Below, one piece after another: positions 45,900 to 57,385 of a stretch of DNA of 64,000 nucleotides (positions within the stretch are counted from its first letter, which is position 1; the number at the start of each line of letters is the position of its first letter). The translations under genes were made by a program, and so were the position numbers. The DNA is from Pezicula radicicola (lineage: Eukaryota > Ascomycota > Leotiomycetes > Helotiales > Dermateaceae): contig PDUO01000012.1 in NCBI GenBank assembly GCA_003008705.1, forward strand, positions 1,100,673 to 1,164,672. The letters run 5' to 3'. The notes under the pieces were generated by a model. It was not told where the DNA came from and did no database searches. It worked only from the letters and a program-made list of their open reading frames with translations.

Positions 45900-47376
45900 G
45901 CTCTCAACTATCCTTCCTACCCATGCGCTTTACTTATGTGCTCGGAAAAAGGCACACTACCATGGGATTCAATACTTTAAACCTCATTAATCCAAAGAAG
46001 TCTCCGCAGAGAGGATTGGAAGCTTCTTGGAGTATTAGCTGGAAAAGAGGAGCATACTCTGAACTCTACCCGGTTAAATACAACCCATTTATTCAGTGGC
46101 CATCAATAACGACGCATCCTTCTCGTGGGTTTAGGTGCCAGTCTTTGTGGTGGTCGACTGTATCTGAACTCCAGTACGGTTGCAGAATTTATTTTGATAG
46201 TTACGACCAATCTTTCCACGCCATAAAACTTTCCATGATACCAGCTACGCTCACCTGTCACACCTGACCAGCAATATTTCTCGACCCTTCTGCAAACACT
46301 ATCAGGAGAGGGGAAAGAAGGCCAAGATCACATTGACGTGACAAATACGGACAGCAGTTTCGTCCTTGAGAACTCAAATGCAGATACTCGAAGGTAAGCC
46401 GGTGGCCTATCAAGGGTAGCGACACTGCCTTCGTAGCAATGCCATACTAATGCAACAAAAAAATCGCCGAACTACCCCGCAATCTGCATGTACTGTAGCT
46501 ACCGGTAAAATACCGATTCTTTATTTGTCCTTCAATCCCAGAATATAGCATTTTACTTGCTTATTTCTGCAAGACATGCATGCCGAGGTTCATAGGACGA
46601 CCTCTGGCTTTAGAAAGTCTTTACTACAGACATTAAGACACAAGGGCTGTCCCGCAAAGTAAGACTGAGTTGGCTTGATCGGATAAAATGTTTTACTCGA
46701 AACGAAGGTTCCAGCAAAGTTGCTGCTATTGAGACTCGAGAATCGGGATCTCGCCATTTGCTCTCCCTTCAAGAGCTATTTGTTTGCCATCCTCGGCACA
46801 TTTCCCAAGTGATTTTCTCTGGGTACGATATCATATCTATGCCGGTGATATCTACCGGTTCATCATAGGGCCAATCGCATTTGGGTTGTACGCATCCTTT
46901 GTAGGAACCCATGATCAGAAAAAGATGTGCCAATTGCTGTATGCCACCACTACTTTATTTCCTCGTTTGCTTTTGTGCCTCGGCTGGTCCTTATTTTCGT
47001 TGTTTGAAGGGTCACGAACCTTTACGCATAGCATTTTCTTTGCACACAATGACTGCAGATCATGGTTTCTGGACATGACCTCGGTGCTTGGTTCGTCAGA
47101 AATGAAGATTGTCCAAGTATTCTTCGGCTGGATGCATAGCCCACGGCGGGGTCGTCTGCTTGAAGTCGAGTCTTGGTAAGTGGTATGTGTATAGATGGTA
47201 AATTGTCCTTACAATCAACCTGAGTCTTGGCTTCAGTTGAAGGTTCTATATAAGCTTCTTTCATCCGAACTCGAAAAACTTCAGTCTCATCTCATCCATT
47301 CACTCTCTGTCTTCACAATCAGACTAAAGCTCCTTAACAAGAACTTAGAAAGCGCAGTCCAATCAACTTTATCAAA
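45900..47376. other. Intergenic region upstream of the cutinase gene
   Basis: Contains the yih1 3' flank and the cutinase promoter. Open frames at 45,746-46,267 and 46,784-47,179 show no recognisable motif; the first simply continues past the yih1 stop in another frame. No repeat stands out. Confidence 0.5.
47247..47253 (+). promoter_or_regulatory. TATA box of the cutinase gene
   Basis: TATATAA lies 124 bp before the cutinase ATG, followed by a CT/CA-rich leader (CTTCAGTCTCATCTCATCC). Such a strong TATA fits an inducible secreted-enzyme gene. Confidence 0.6.
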
Positions 47377-48174
47377 ATGCATTTCTCCACCTCATCTCTC
47401 GCCCTCCTCTCCTTAGCTCTCTCCTGCTCGGCAACTCCGATCACTCAAGCCACTCGCCGCCAACTCGGCACCTCCACCACCGAAAATGATCTTACAGACG
47501 GATCGCCTTGCAAAGCCGTAACAGTGATCTTTGCCCGCGGCACAACCGAAGCTGGAAATGTGGGATCCATCGCCGGGCCTCCTTTCTTCTCTGCCCTCGC
47601 AACTGATATCGGTGCTGAAAACCTAGCTGTTCAAGGTGTTGACTACGCTGCTGATGTCGCGGGATTCCTCGAGGGAGGTGACCCCACTGGTAGTAGCACG
47701 ATGGCATCACTTGTAGGCCAAGCACAGACACAATGCCCTCAGACCAAGATTGTCATGAGTGGGTATAGTCAAGGTGGACAGCTTGTTCACAATGCTGCGG
47801 AGATGTTGACAGCCGCTCAGACAGCTGCTGTTAGCGCTGGTAAGTAAAATTATCCTCTCCTCCCATTCTTCCATCCAAAGTTCTCATCTTCTGTATCAAA
47901 ACAACCGCTTATCTATCATCGGCTTTTAGTTGTCATCTTTGGAGACCCAGACAATGGAGAAGCCGTCGGTAGTATCGACTCCTCGAAAGTTCTCATCATT
48001 TGCCATGATGGAGACAATATCTGTGCTCACGGTATTGCTATCTTACCTGCTCACTTGACTGTAAGTCTCAACCAGAAGAAAGATATACAGATATATTTGC
48101 TGATTTTACATATATAGTATGGCCAAGATGCTGGCACGGCAGCTACTTTTGTTGCTACGGCTGTTGGGCTTTAA
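47377..48174 (+). CDS. Cutinase
   Basis: Exons 47377-47839, 47930-48060 and 48118-48174 give 216 residues, the normal cutinase length. Introns are 90 and 57 bp. Residues 1-17 or so are a signal peptide (FSTSSLALLSLALS), followed by a short pro-region up to about RRQ. The catalytic triad is visible: Ser131 in GYSQGG, Asp183 in the C-HDGD-NIC loop, and His196 in PAHLTYG. IFARGTTEAGNVG forms the oxyanion-hole strand. Cutinases hydrolyse ester bonds in plant cutin and help saprotrophs and pathogens cross the cuticle. A TATA box lies shortly upstream. Confidence 0.95.
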
Positions 48175-48850
48175 GTAAAGACTTTCCAGGGGGGGAGGGG
48201 GGTAGGAACAGAGTACAATTGTGGTCAATGTTAGGTATACCGTTGTTGGCTTTTTTAGGGTTCACTTTTTATGATTGTCACTACGTTTGGATTGTTTGAA
48301 AATATGAGGAGATCTTTGTGATGTAACGTTCTCATAGTTTGGATTGAGGTTTTCGGTTCCGATTCAGATATATACGTTTTTGGGATCGATTTTCTACGAA
48401 ATCAAAAATTCTCTAAGTGGACTATTCTAAAGATTTGTTGCATAATTACTTCGTCTTTGCTTGTGTTTTTAGAATTTATAAGACTTTAATACTTTACAGC
48501 ATAGCCTCAGTATTTAGAACATTATATGTTCAAGTGGATATATGCCCTACTTCTTTTAGCCGAGACCTATTCTTTTGCTTACAAAAGCAAGTAGGGATGA
48601 TTTACTAGGTATATGAGTATAGCAAAAAGGTATTCACTAGGTAATTGATGGTAGTGAATAGGTTCCAAGTATACCTTACTAATATAGTACTGTATTTAGC
48701 TACGAAGTGTAACAAATATCACAACCTGAAACGCGAATACCTTCAATAATTCAAGCCTTCGTATTTAGAAGAGAATAATTGGCATGGTTCTATCACATAA
48801 TAACTACACTGTCCTCTAAACCTCTAACTCTCCCTCCTCACCCCTATGTT
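48175..48850. other. Intergenic, convergent 3' flanks
   Basis: AT-rich spacer between the cutinase stop and the FAD oxidase stop (minus). A G-rich run occurs at about 48,190-48,203. No gene is seen. Confidence 0.55.
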
Positions 48851-50555
48851 TTATTTCACTTCAGTAGGTACTTGTACCAAATCCAAAATCCTATTCTCAC
48901 CACTCCTCAACCTCTCCTCACTAGTCTTAAAAGGCCCCGGAATACCCGTATCCTCAAACCCACACCCTTCCCTAATCATCTTCGCAACGGCCTTAGAAGA
49001 AAGATATATCAACGGCATACCATGTCCATTAAACCCCGCACAAATAAATTGTCCTGGTTTAGATGGTACGGCTCCGATATGTGGCATTAGATCAGCTGTG
49101 TACTATAAATATCAATCGAATTAGCCTTTTACTCTCTAGTACGTGACCTGCATGGCTCTGATTCCCCTTCTAAGTGAAATAACTTAGAAAGGAGGAGCCG
49201 AGGTTCTGGAATTAAATACTTACACCCATGATACCAGTCCAGATCCGATCAAGCTTCGCATCACTCTGTTCCCATCCACGATAATGTCTCTGCATTAATC
49301 CGTGGAAATGTGGTACTGCTGGCTCGATTAATTTCGAGTCATCGATTACGTTATACCATTCTTCTGTCTTGTGGAGGTAGAGTGGACGACCTCCTCCAAC
49401 TATGATACTGCTGTCTGGTCGGGTGATTTGATAATCGGCTTGCTTTGCATTGTAACGTAGCTGGTGGGTGTTAGTGAACTATGAGGCTGACGTGGAAATG
49501 CGAGGCTGTGAAAAATCGGTTCTCCACTTACACTGTATGAGTATGGTAAGCTGGGAGCGATTTTATCCTCTGGTACAGTGATTCGACTGCAGATACCACG
49601 AACGGGGATGATCTTTTCTTGATACTGTGGTAAAATACCAGCTGTGTACCCATTTGTTGCGAATACAACCTTTTTAGTTTTTATATCTCCTCTTAGAGTT
49701 GACACCGTCCAGTAACCTTCAGTATCCTGGGATTCAGATACACTTGTAACAGGCGTATGTGTTTGAAGATTAACCCCTTTCTTTAAAGCGAGTGACAAAA
49801 GATGGGTAACAAGCTTATAAGGCCATACACTTCCAACCGTGAATGAAAATGCAGCCTTTGCACCTTTCACACCCGACAGGATTTCAGCAGCAGGACCTGT
49901 AGTGTACATTACATCTTTCACAGTGGGAAATTTATCAGCGACAAGCTGTTCAAATTCCTTTTTACACCTTTCTGCAAGTTCCTCATCAAGAATGACATCG
50001 TAAGCACGGGTGAGGTTGAAATCACACTCGATTTTCTCTTTCTCCACTAGCTCCTTGATGGCGTAAACCTGTTTTGATTCGAATAGCGCAATCTCAGCCG
50101 CTGCCTCCTGGCCAAACATGCGCACGTACTGGGGCACCCTATAGTACACATCTGGCTTCAAATGTCCACCTATAATAAGCTGAGATTAGCTAGTCCAAAC
50201 TGTTGAGGTGGCAATGAAGCCTACCATTGCGCCCAGTTGCCCCTGAGCAAGCCGCTCGGGCTTCCAATATCACAATGGATGGTGGGGAAGGGTTGTCGTC
50301 TAAAAGATGGTGCGCAATGGAGGCGCCGGTGAATCCTGAGCCAATGATGAGCACGTCACATTCTTTGGGTAGTTCGGATGTGCTCTGGTGGTTGTCAAGT
50401 TCGTGAGGTTCCGTCCGCCAAAATGGAATAGTGGGGTTCTCGACAGGAAAGGGGAGAGTAGGACTTGAAAGGGGTTTTGGTGAAGGCTTGAGACTGTTTT
50501 GGATTGTCGTAAGCCTGGCCATAGCTTGTTGAATGGAAGCCATTATTGAAGCCAA
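48851..50555 (-). CDS. FAD-dependent amine/amino-acid oxidase family (DAO) protein
   Basis: Minus-strand exons 50555-50225, 50169-49532, 49478-49224 and 49102-48851 give 491 residues. Introns are 55, 53 and 121 bp. The FAD-binding motif is DVLIIGSGFTGASIAHHL (residues 67-84), then VILEARAACSGATGRNGGH, the usual GATGRNGG loop of DAO-family oxidases, which the first intron splits at Gly. VVFATNGYT and a C-terminal GFNGHGMPLIYLSSKAVA complete the flavin site. The family oxidises amines, N-methyl amino acids or sarcosine-like substrates with O2 or another acceptor. The substrate is not predictable here. No signal peptide is evident. It is divergent from the UNC93-like transporter, with 789 bp between start codons, which suggests possible joint regulation. 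Confidence 0.93.
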
Positions 50556-51344
50556 GATAGAAAGAATAGGGGATTCGTAAATTTCTGGTGTACTGCGAAT
50601 GCGTGTACTGCAAAGTAGTTTCTCCTACAATTTCGTGGAGAGGATATGAGATGCAAGAAGAGAGTTGGGACCTGTCGGGTCGCAACTCTCAAAGTGGAGG
50701 TACTTGATCCCACTAATGAGACCTTGTGAGATATAACATACTCGAAATATCCGATGATTGCACACACGACTGCTTCGTACTGTACGCCCACTTCTGATAT
50801 TTCCAGGTGAAATATAAAGAACAACGATTGTTTATCTTAGGAGTGAAGTAAATGTCTAAGTGATCAAGCGTTTGCTCTTGAAATGCTAGGCTAAGGCTGT
50901 TGAGGAGGGTGCTCCTCTCCCTTCAATTTTCTGTCGGCTAAATGATTGTACTCGAGTAAGTTCCCCTATGTTCAGAGGAAACGCAGAAAAACAAGAAGAT
51001 CTCTCTTGGTTTTACTACCTGTGTCGGCTTTCTCCGCAGCTCATGCACTTGAATATAAACAGCCCTTGTAGTGGAGACAAAAGCTGGCCGTTTTCTAGCA
51101 AGGCCAACAACCATATCCATAGTGGGGTAGACATCGGAGATAAGATCCCCAGATACGAAGTAAGTCTCTGGATGCGTTATAAAGACAGCAAGATATCTAT
51201 ATACCAAGAAGATCTCCAGGTGTTAGGTATATAAAGACATTCAAGGCTCGTTCTATTATATTATCTTCGTCCCACTGTTCAGACTGTTGAACGTGGAACT
51301 ATCGCAGCTTCAACTTGGTCATTGAGAAAGTGAAGTGCACCAGT
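50556..51344. promoter_or_regulatory. Divergent promoter, FAD oxidase and UNC93-like transporter
   Basis: A 789 bp spacer between two divergent starts. Short minus- and plus-strand open frames within it (50,543-50,824, 50,938-51,234) have no motifs. I see no strong zinc-cluster palindrome. Confidence 0.5.
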
Positions 51345-53410
51345 ATGTCTGTTGTCGCCAATCTGAAGCAACAGGACGAACCTGGCGAGGATGTAGTGAC
51401 CGTTCAAGAAACCACTGAGGAAGACCATGATGCGGTCCGCGTCGTTGAGATCCCAGCGAACAAATGGCTGAGAAGATACAGAAGCGTGGCCTTTCAGATG
51501 GTGCTGCTATCTCTGCTCTCTTTCTCTGGCCCATCAGTGAGTAATGGTAACCCTGCCTGAGACCCTCAAATTAAAACCACACACTGACATGTTTGCGCAT
51601 AGCTATCAGTCAACTCGGGGGCGGTGGTCTTGCTACACCGTACACAGCCAATGCCGCCTCGGCCACGCAGTACTCAGTATCAGTAATGGTTGCGTAAGTC
51701 CAAATCTGTCTTTGGAAGACTCCTCACAAGACACAACTGCATCTTGAATTGGCTGACGGCAGTCTAGGATGTTTGGAGGCCCTCTTATTGGCTTACTTGG
51801 TGTTCCCAAGGCCTGTATCATCGGCGCCCTTGGATTCCCGCTCTCTGGCTCTGGGTTCTACGTTAATAGCAGATACGGGATTCAGTGGTACCTTATCTTA
51901 GCAAAGGGACTCTACGGATTCAGTCAGTTATGCAATTTCAAGTTGAGACCTACACCTTAACCCAAACTGCCGTGGTATCCAGCAAAAGAGTGCTGACCGA
52001 GTCCCTGTAACGATAGCTTCCGGATTCTTATACGTCGCTGAGGCCGCGTCGATGATATCTTATCCCGAAGAACATCTACGTGGCTTTTACATATCCATCT
52101 GGGTCGCTATGCGAAATGTTGGCTCAATAATTGGTGGTGCCATCTCCTTTGCGCTCAATATCACACGCAACGGCGCTGGTGGAGTTAGTACAAATACGTA
52201 CCTTGCATTCCTTGGCATGGAATTCATCGGTAAGTCCCTTTGGCTATGAGTCTACAGAGGTAGGTAGTTAACTGATAACCTCACTTGGATCTTGTAGGCC
52301 TCCCGGCAGCATTCATGCTCAGCCCTACGCGCAAAGTAGTGCGTTCGGACGGATGGGGTGTGCCAATGCTTCCCAGGAAATCGTGGAAGAAGGAAGTCCA
52401 ACTGCTGCTCGAACACCACAAGCAGAAACGCGTTTGTCTCTCTCTTCCCCGCCCTTTTTAGGGGTGCCATACCGCTGCGATGTAGTCCTTGACTAAGTTG
52501 CATGGATAGACCCTTCTATTGATCCCGATCTACATCCTCACCTACTTTGGGGATGGCGTCTGGGGTACCTATGTCAGCCTTCACTTCTCAGTCCGGGCGC
52601 GTGCTCTCTCCAGCTTAGTTGGTCCACTTGCCGCCATGGTCATTAACCCTCTTTTCGGTATGCTTTTGGACATGAAGAGCCTCGGCCCAAAGAAGAAGGG
52701 GATCATTGCGTTTTGGGTTTGGACCATCGTCACTCTGTGAGTAGTCATGCTGTACTTGTTCGAACGGCTGCTGATTGAACTGTCGTGCAGAGCGATGCTC
52801 GTTTGGGTCATGGTCAATCTCAAATGGTTAGATGACCAGCCACCCACGCTTCGTCTAGATTAGTAAGTGTTTACAACTTTACTTGGTCGTGTCCGTTCCT
52901 CTGGCTGAGTTCAGACTAACGAAATTCGTGGCTTATAGCGCCCAGCCCACGACTGGTCGTTGGTTTGCCATTTGGTTCCCCAACTTCATCTATGTCGTCT
53001 CTGCGTAAGTCCAAATCATCCCGCTGATCAAGGTAGCTGCTAGCACACCGATAGTAATGAATGTTGCCTGTAGTTGGATGTCTCAAACTCTTGTTTACTG
53101 GGTCCTGGGCCAGTTTGCATCCGATGTCACGACCAACGCGCGCACTGGAGGCGTCTTCCGTTCTTGGGAGACCGTTGGCCAGGCCGTATCATATGGCATA
53201 AACGCGCGTGTAGCGAACAAATTCGTCCCTTTTGGAATTTATTTGGGCCTGTTCATCATAGCTATGCCTCTATTCTGGATCGTGCTGCAAGACTTGCCCG
53301 TTGAGTCGAAGATTCTGAGAATCCAGGTTGTCGAAGGGGAAAGTCCTGAAGATTTGGGCATTGACCACCCCGCACAGCCAATTAGCGCGAGGCAGGCAAC
53401 TAGCAACTAG
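51345..53410 (+). CDS. UNC93-like major facilitator transporter
   Basis: Nine exons (51345-51546, 51603-51693, 51768-51922, 52017-52229, 52298-52431, 52510-52736, 52791-52862, 52939-53004, 53074-53410) encode 498 residues, and every junction keeps frame. Hydrophobic segments fit about 11-12 membrane spans, e.g. FQMVLLSLLSFSGPS, LIGLLGVPKACIIGAL, IIGGAISFAL, LLLIPIYILTYFG and FGIYLGLFIIAMPLFWIVL. NAISQLGGGG after the first span and the LYVAEAASMISYPEE segment match UNC93-type MFS proteins of fungi. Substrates of fungal UNC93-like proteins are largely unknown. It is divergent from the FAD oxidase, so it may move that enzyme's substrate or product. The final exon has a cytosolic acidic tail. Confidence 0.93.
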
Positions 53411-55031
53411 TCACAACAAGAGCGTCTGGAGGATTTTATTTTAATAGAGGTCATTTAGGATTTAGATTCAACATACGGACACTACGTAATAGATGAGTAC
53501 AGAATGCAATTTTGTTGAAGGAAGTTAAGGCACCCAGATTAGTACAGTAGTAATAAAAAGGGGTATCATGTGATCGCATTAGTTACTTCTGTCTAAATAC
53601 TAATACTTGGGTACTGATTATCTTAGAGTCTATAGGAAGTAGATAGATAGTTAAAATAGATAGTTAAAATAGATAGGTGAACATATTAAAAGTCGAATAA
53701 AAGTGGAGAATAAGTGAATAATAAAAACATACTAAAAGTAAACTACAAGCAAAATAGCAATTATACTTTTATAATATCCTATTTTAAATACACGTCATGA
53801 AATTTTCTATTGTGTTAGTTTTGTATATATAGAAAATATAAGAGCATTTCTCACAAGTTCTAGGCTAGGCCTAGGTGATTAGATTAGCCTTTGACGTAGA
53901 TCATAAACCTCTGAACCCTACCCTACGAACCAGTTTGCCAAGAGAGGACCAATTTATAGGTGCGAAGACCAAGAGCTCTGACTGAGATAATCGAAAAGAA
54001 CAAAAAAAGTTACGTACGAGAACATTTTGATTTTCTTCTCGGGGACTCGACTGTTGGCTGATAGTCCAACTAGTTTTGGGGCATGGCTCTGGGTCACTTG
54101 CCCCCTTCCTAAATAAAATAAAAACCAAGGGCTCAGAGCTGAGGATACTTATCCAATGGATTCTAAAATGGACACAGCTGGGTACGTATAAGTTATCAGT
54201 TGATGAGCATTTGATGTAAGCACCAGCACATACCTATTTGATTCTAGCTAAGAATCAACATGCCATAAGATCATCGCGGAACAGCAATATTCTACGGTCA
54301 AGGTAGTGACATATATTCATCTTTTGTAGCAATGGACTTGTGGAAATTAACATTGATTCTAAAACTTGCCTGGAAGTAATAAAGATGCAATAATCTAAGG
54401 AGAGTGCTATGAAAGTTCAGCGAAACTCCACTCCCACTCCCACTCCTAGAGTCACATATATAGGATGCGAGGTTACGTAGTCGAAAACTAAGAATTCTAT
54501 GAGTGATTTTTGTTCAACTCGAATAGATACGAGTTTGAAGGATACAGACTTAGAATAGATTTGGGCAAACTCTTAAATTGTCACAAGTTTTGGGAAGATA
54601 TGGATCAACGTTCAAGAAATCTAGCATGTAACTTGTCAACTACGCACCCAACGCAAGCGACCGATAGTCATGACTTTGCGAAGGCACTTGACCAGTGAGC
54701 ACCCAAAGTGGCTTGTGGCTATCGTATGTCTCGACTCCAGGACAGAAAGTAGAAATTTCGAAAACATTTGCTACAGAAATTTGGTACCGAAGGATATCAA
54801 TTGCCATTTGATAAAAAATTGACAGAGAAAGAGAAGGACTCCAGTTGGAATTAACTACACCTCGCTTACTCTGCTCAAGTAGTACTACACACACACCTCG
54901 GGACCCTTAAACACTCCGAAAGCTTCAACCATGCTTCACCGCCCTCTCCACACAAATTTGTTTCTGGGGTCGCACGATAATCGTGAGATATTCCCCTCTA
55001 TTACTGCTAATTGACACAAATACAACCCATC
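53411..55031. other. AT-rich intergenic region with retroelement traces
   Basis: The first 500 bases are strongly AT-rich, with a 13 bp near-tandem repeat around 53,650-53,685. TCATGTGATCG near 53,570 and TTAACATTGATTCTAAAAC near 54,350 match motifs in the LTR-like region at 7.67-7.9 kb. A CTCCCA triplicate lies near 54,430. No gene is supported. Confidence 0.45.
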
Positions 55032-56811
55032 ATGGCGAAATCTAAAGCAAAGCGCAAACAACAAGCTCTGCAGTCTGGTGGAATAGCAAAGAAAGTCAAG
55101 ATAGAAGCACCGGTCACTCCGCCATCGGACACCAACGAGCCTAAGAACTTACAGACGGTGGTGCCAGACGAGGATCTCGAAATCGCCGTCGACACGCTCA
55201 ACATACTCACCGAGAATCCGAGTTTGATAAAGTCCAAGGCATGCAAGGAATTGAGGACTGCCGTCTTTGAATTTAGAAAGGCCTGTACCACCGGCTTCAA
55301 CGCTTCAGGTTCGTCAACTGTCCGCAACTATTCTCAATCCTCGAAGCCCTAGTCTTGGAAGTACTCCTGGTAAACCAACTGCAGAAAACTGACAATGGTA
55401 AAGTTGATGCAAACCTCACCTCGAGAATTAGCGGCGCACTTGCCGACGAGGGCTACGTCGAAGCACGAGTTCTCCTCGCCGAGATGCGAATTAGACGGCA
55501 GACACCAAAATTGGGCGCCCTCTGTCGGTGGGTACGGGATCTTGATGTTGTCAGTGGTTTGGCCGAGCAGGTTGAGGGAGGGGTCCAAAGAACAGCAAAA
55601 GAGGAGGAATTGCTCCTAGTTCTGGATGCCATATTAAGGGTTACTGGACCAATTGATTATACGACAGAGGAGGAACATGGAGTCGGAGAAGGACCTATGG
55701 TGGTACGGAAGGAATGGGACTTGCGAGGAGAAAAGCCACGGAAGATGATTTACGACAGCGTTCTAGATGGAAGCCTGCTTACAGTATTACCGGAAAATAT
55801 CACGTCGCGATTTAGGATCATCGAAACGACTCCTGGGCTCCAACGAAAACCTCCCAATCACCATCCTGCGATCCTGCACGCCTCCCAGGACAATACTATC
55901 TCCTTCTCGACACAGCCTCCAAAAACCACCCATCACAACCATCCAATGGTTCCTAATTTGCACCTGTTGAAAGATGTTCTGTCGGGAGAAGAATGTACCC
56001 AGATCATTGCTGCGGCAGAGAAGATTGGATTTACGCCTGATGCACCAATACGTGCTGAGGGAGAGGAGATTAGCATTCTAGCGCACAATTTTTATTGGAT
56101 TGTTGACACAGCATTTTGCGACGGGCTGTGGAAGAGAGTTGAGCCTTTCGTTCCTGGGAGCGTAAGCGGAAAGAAAGTCAGAGGTTTAAACAGAAGATTC
56201 CGAGTATACAGATACGTCCCTGGGGCGGAGTATCGCGCTCATATTGGTACGTACCTTTCCTTTTCTGTAACCGTGGATGTCCATCAGCCATTGCGCACCC
56301 GGATTAAGTTACTCAAGACAACTTCACCATTGAGAAATATTCATGCAATGTGTATTGTCCTCTTCGGTTTGATTGAAGATGCATCACCTCTGATAAATGT
56401 TGTTTTGAGTAACGTGAGCTGTCTGTGACGAATAATGACCTCACTCTTGACCGCAAGAACTTACTAATATCTCATTCAGATGGCGCATGGCCTCCTTCGG
56501 GGATCACCGGGAACGATACTTATGTATATGACTCGAGCCCAGCGGATGCAAAACAATCGTCTCTATTTACATTCCTTATATATCTGAACGATGATTTTGA
56601 AGCCGGCGAAACCACATTCTTTCTTCCTGGGGCAAGGGAAGGAACTATGAATGCCTATCTTGTGAAGCCCATTCAGGGTAGTGTAGCGTTGTTCCCCCAC
56701 GGAGAGACAGAAGGTAGTCTTTTGCACGAAGGAACTGGTGTACGGAAAGGAAATAAACCTTCCGCGAAGTACGTAATACGTACGGATGTACTCTACGACG
56801 TTGATACGTAG
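55032..56811 (+). CDS. 2-oxoglutarate/Fe(II) dioxygenase, prolyl 4-hydroxylase-like
   Basis: Exons 55032-55308, 55353-56246 and 56480-56811 give 500 residues. Introns are 44 and 233 bp; the second splits the Asp codon of the iron motif. Residues 1 to about 330 are an unusual N-terminal extension: a basic start (KSKAKRKQQ) that could be a nuclear signal, and a helical region of unknown role. The C-terminal 150 residues form the double-stranded beta-helix oxygenase, with FRVYRYVPGAEYRAHID giving H389 and D391, LIYLNDDFEAGETTFF, and LLHEG giving the second iron His (about 473). Lys in AKYVIRTDVLY (about 487) would bind 2-oxoglutarate. The family hydroxylates prolyl or other protein side chains. 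Lack of a signal peptide argues against collagen-type ER P4H. The substrate is unknown. Confidence 0.9.
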
Positions 56812-57385
56812 AAAATTGAGACCCATTAGCCAAGCAAGCCAGTAGAGTCTCATATATACTGATTTGATATCAGCAAATCAAGAATCGTTCACTGCTCTTT
56901 CGGTAACCCGGACCGCAAAATCTGGTAAAGTTTTGTTCCTGGATTTATCCTAAATCGTTAGCTCGCTTCCCTATCAAGCGACCAACCAACCTACATTTTA
57001 CAACAATATACCCCAGACCCTAAGACATTCTTCCAAGAATATTCAAATTACCATATTCAAATGCATATGCAGTTAAGATTGTGCTATGTCCTAATGTAGC
57101 GCGCTGATTTCTAACCAGAGCAACAAGGTCTGGCGACTTCAAGTGGAGGGGATATTGAATATGTGACATTGCTTTAGCGGCTGAAGTCTTGTTCATCACC
57201 TCCATTCGATATTACGGGCCCTCATTTCCCTTTCTGTACAATTTCATCATCATCACCGTCAGAAGATCAGGCAAGTTCGTTCTTTCCCCAGTTGTATAAA
57301 GGGCGCCCAAATTCAAGCTGTTTGACTTTGCCTTTCTTCCCTTCCCATCATTCCTATATTGTCGTACATCCTAGCTCATAGTATA
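56812..57385. promoter_or_regulatory. Upstream region of the GH3 gene
   Basis: Contains the dioxygenase 3' flank and a TATAAA at 57,295-57,300, 86 bp before the GH3 ATG, followed by a CT-rich leader. Nothing else is seen. Confidence 0.5.

Noticed and set aside
45746..46267. 173-codon frame overlapping the end of yih1
   Set aside because: Begins inside yih1 in another frame and shows no motif past its stop.
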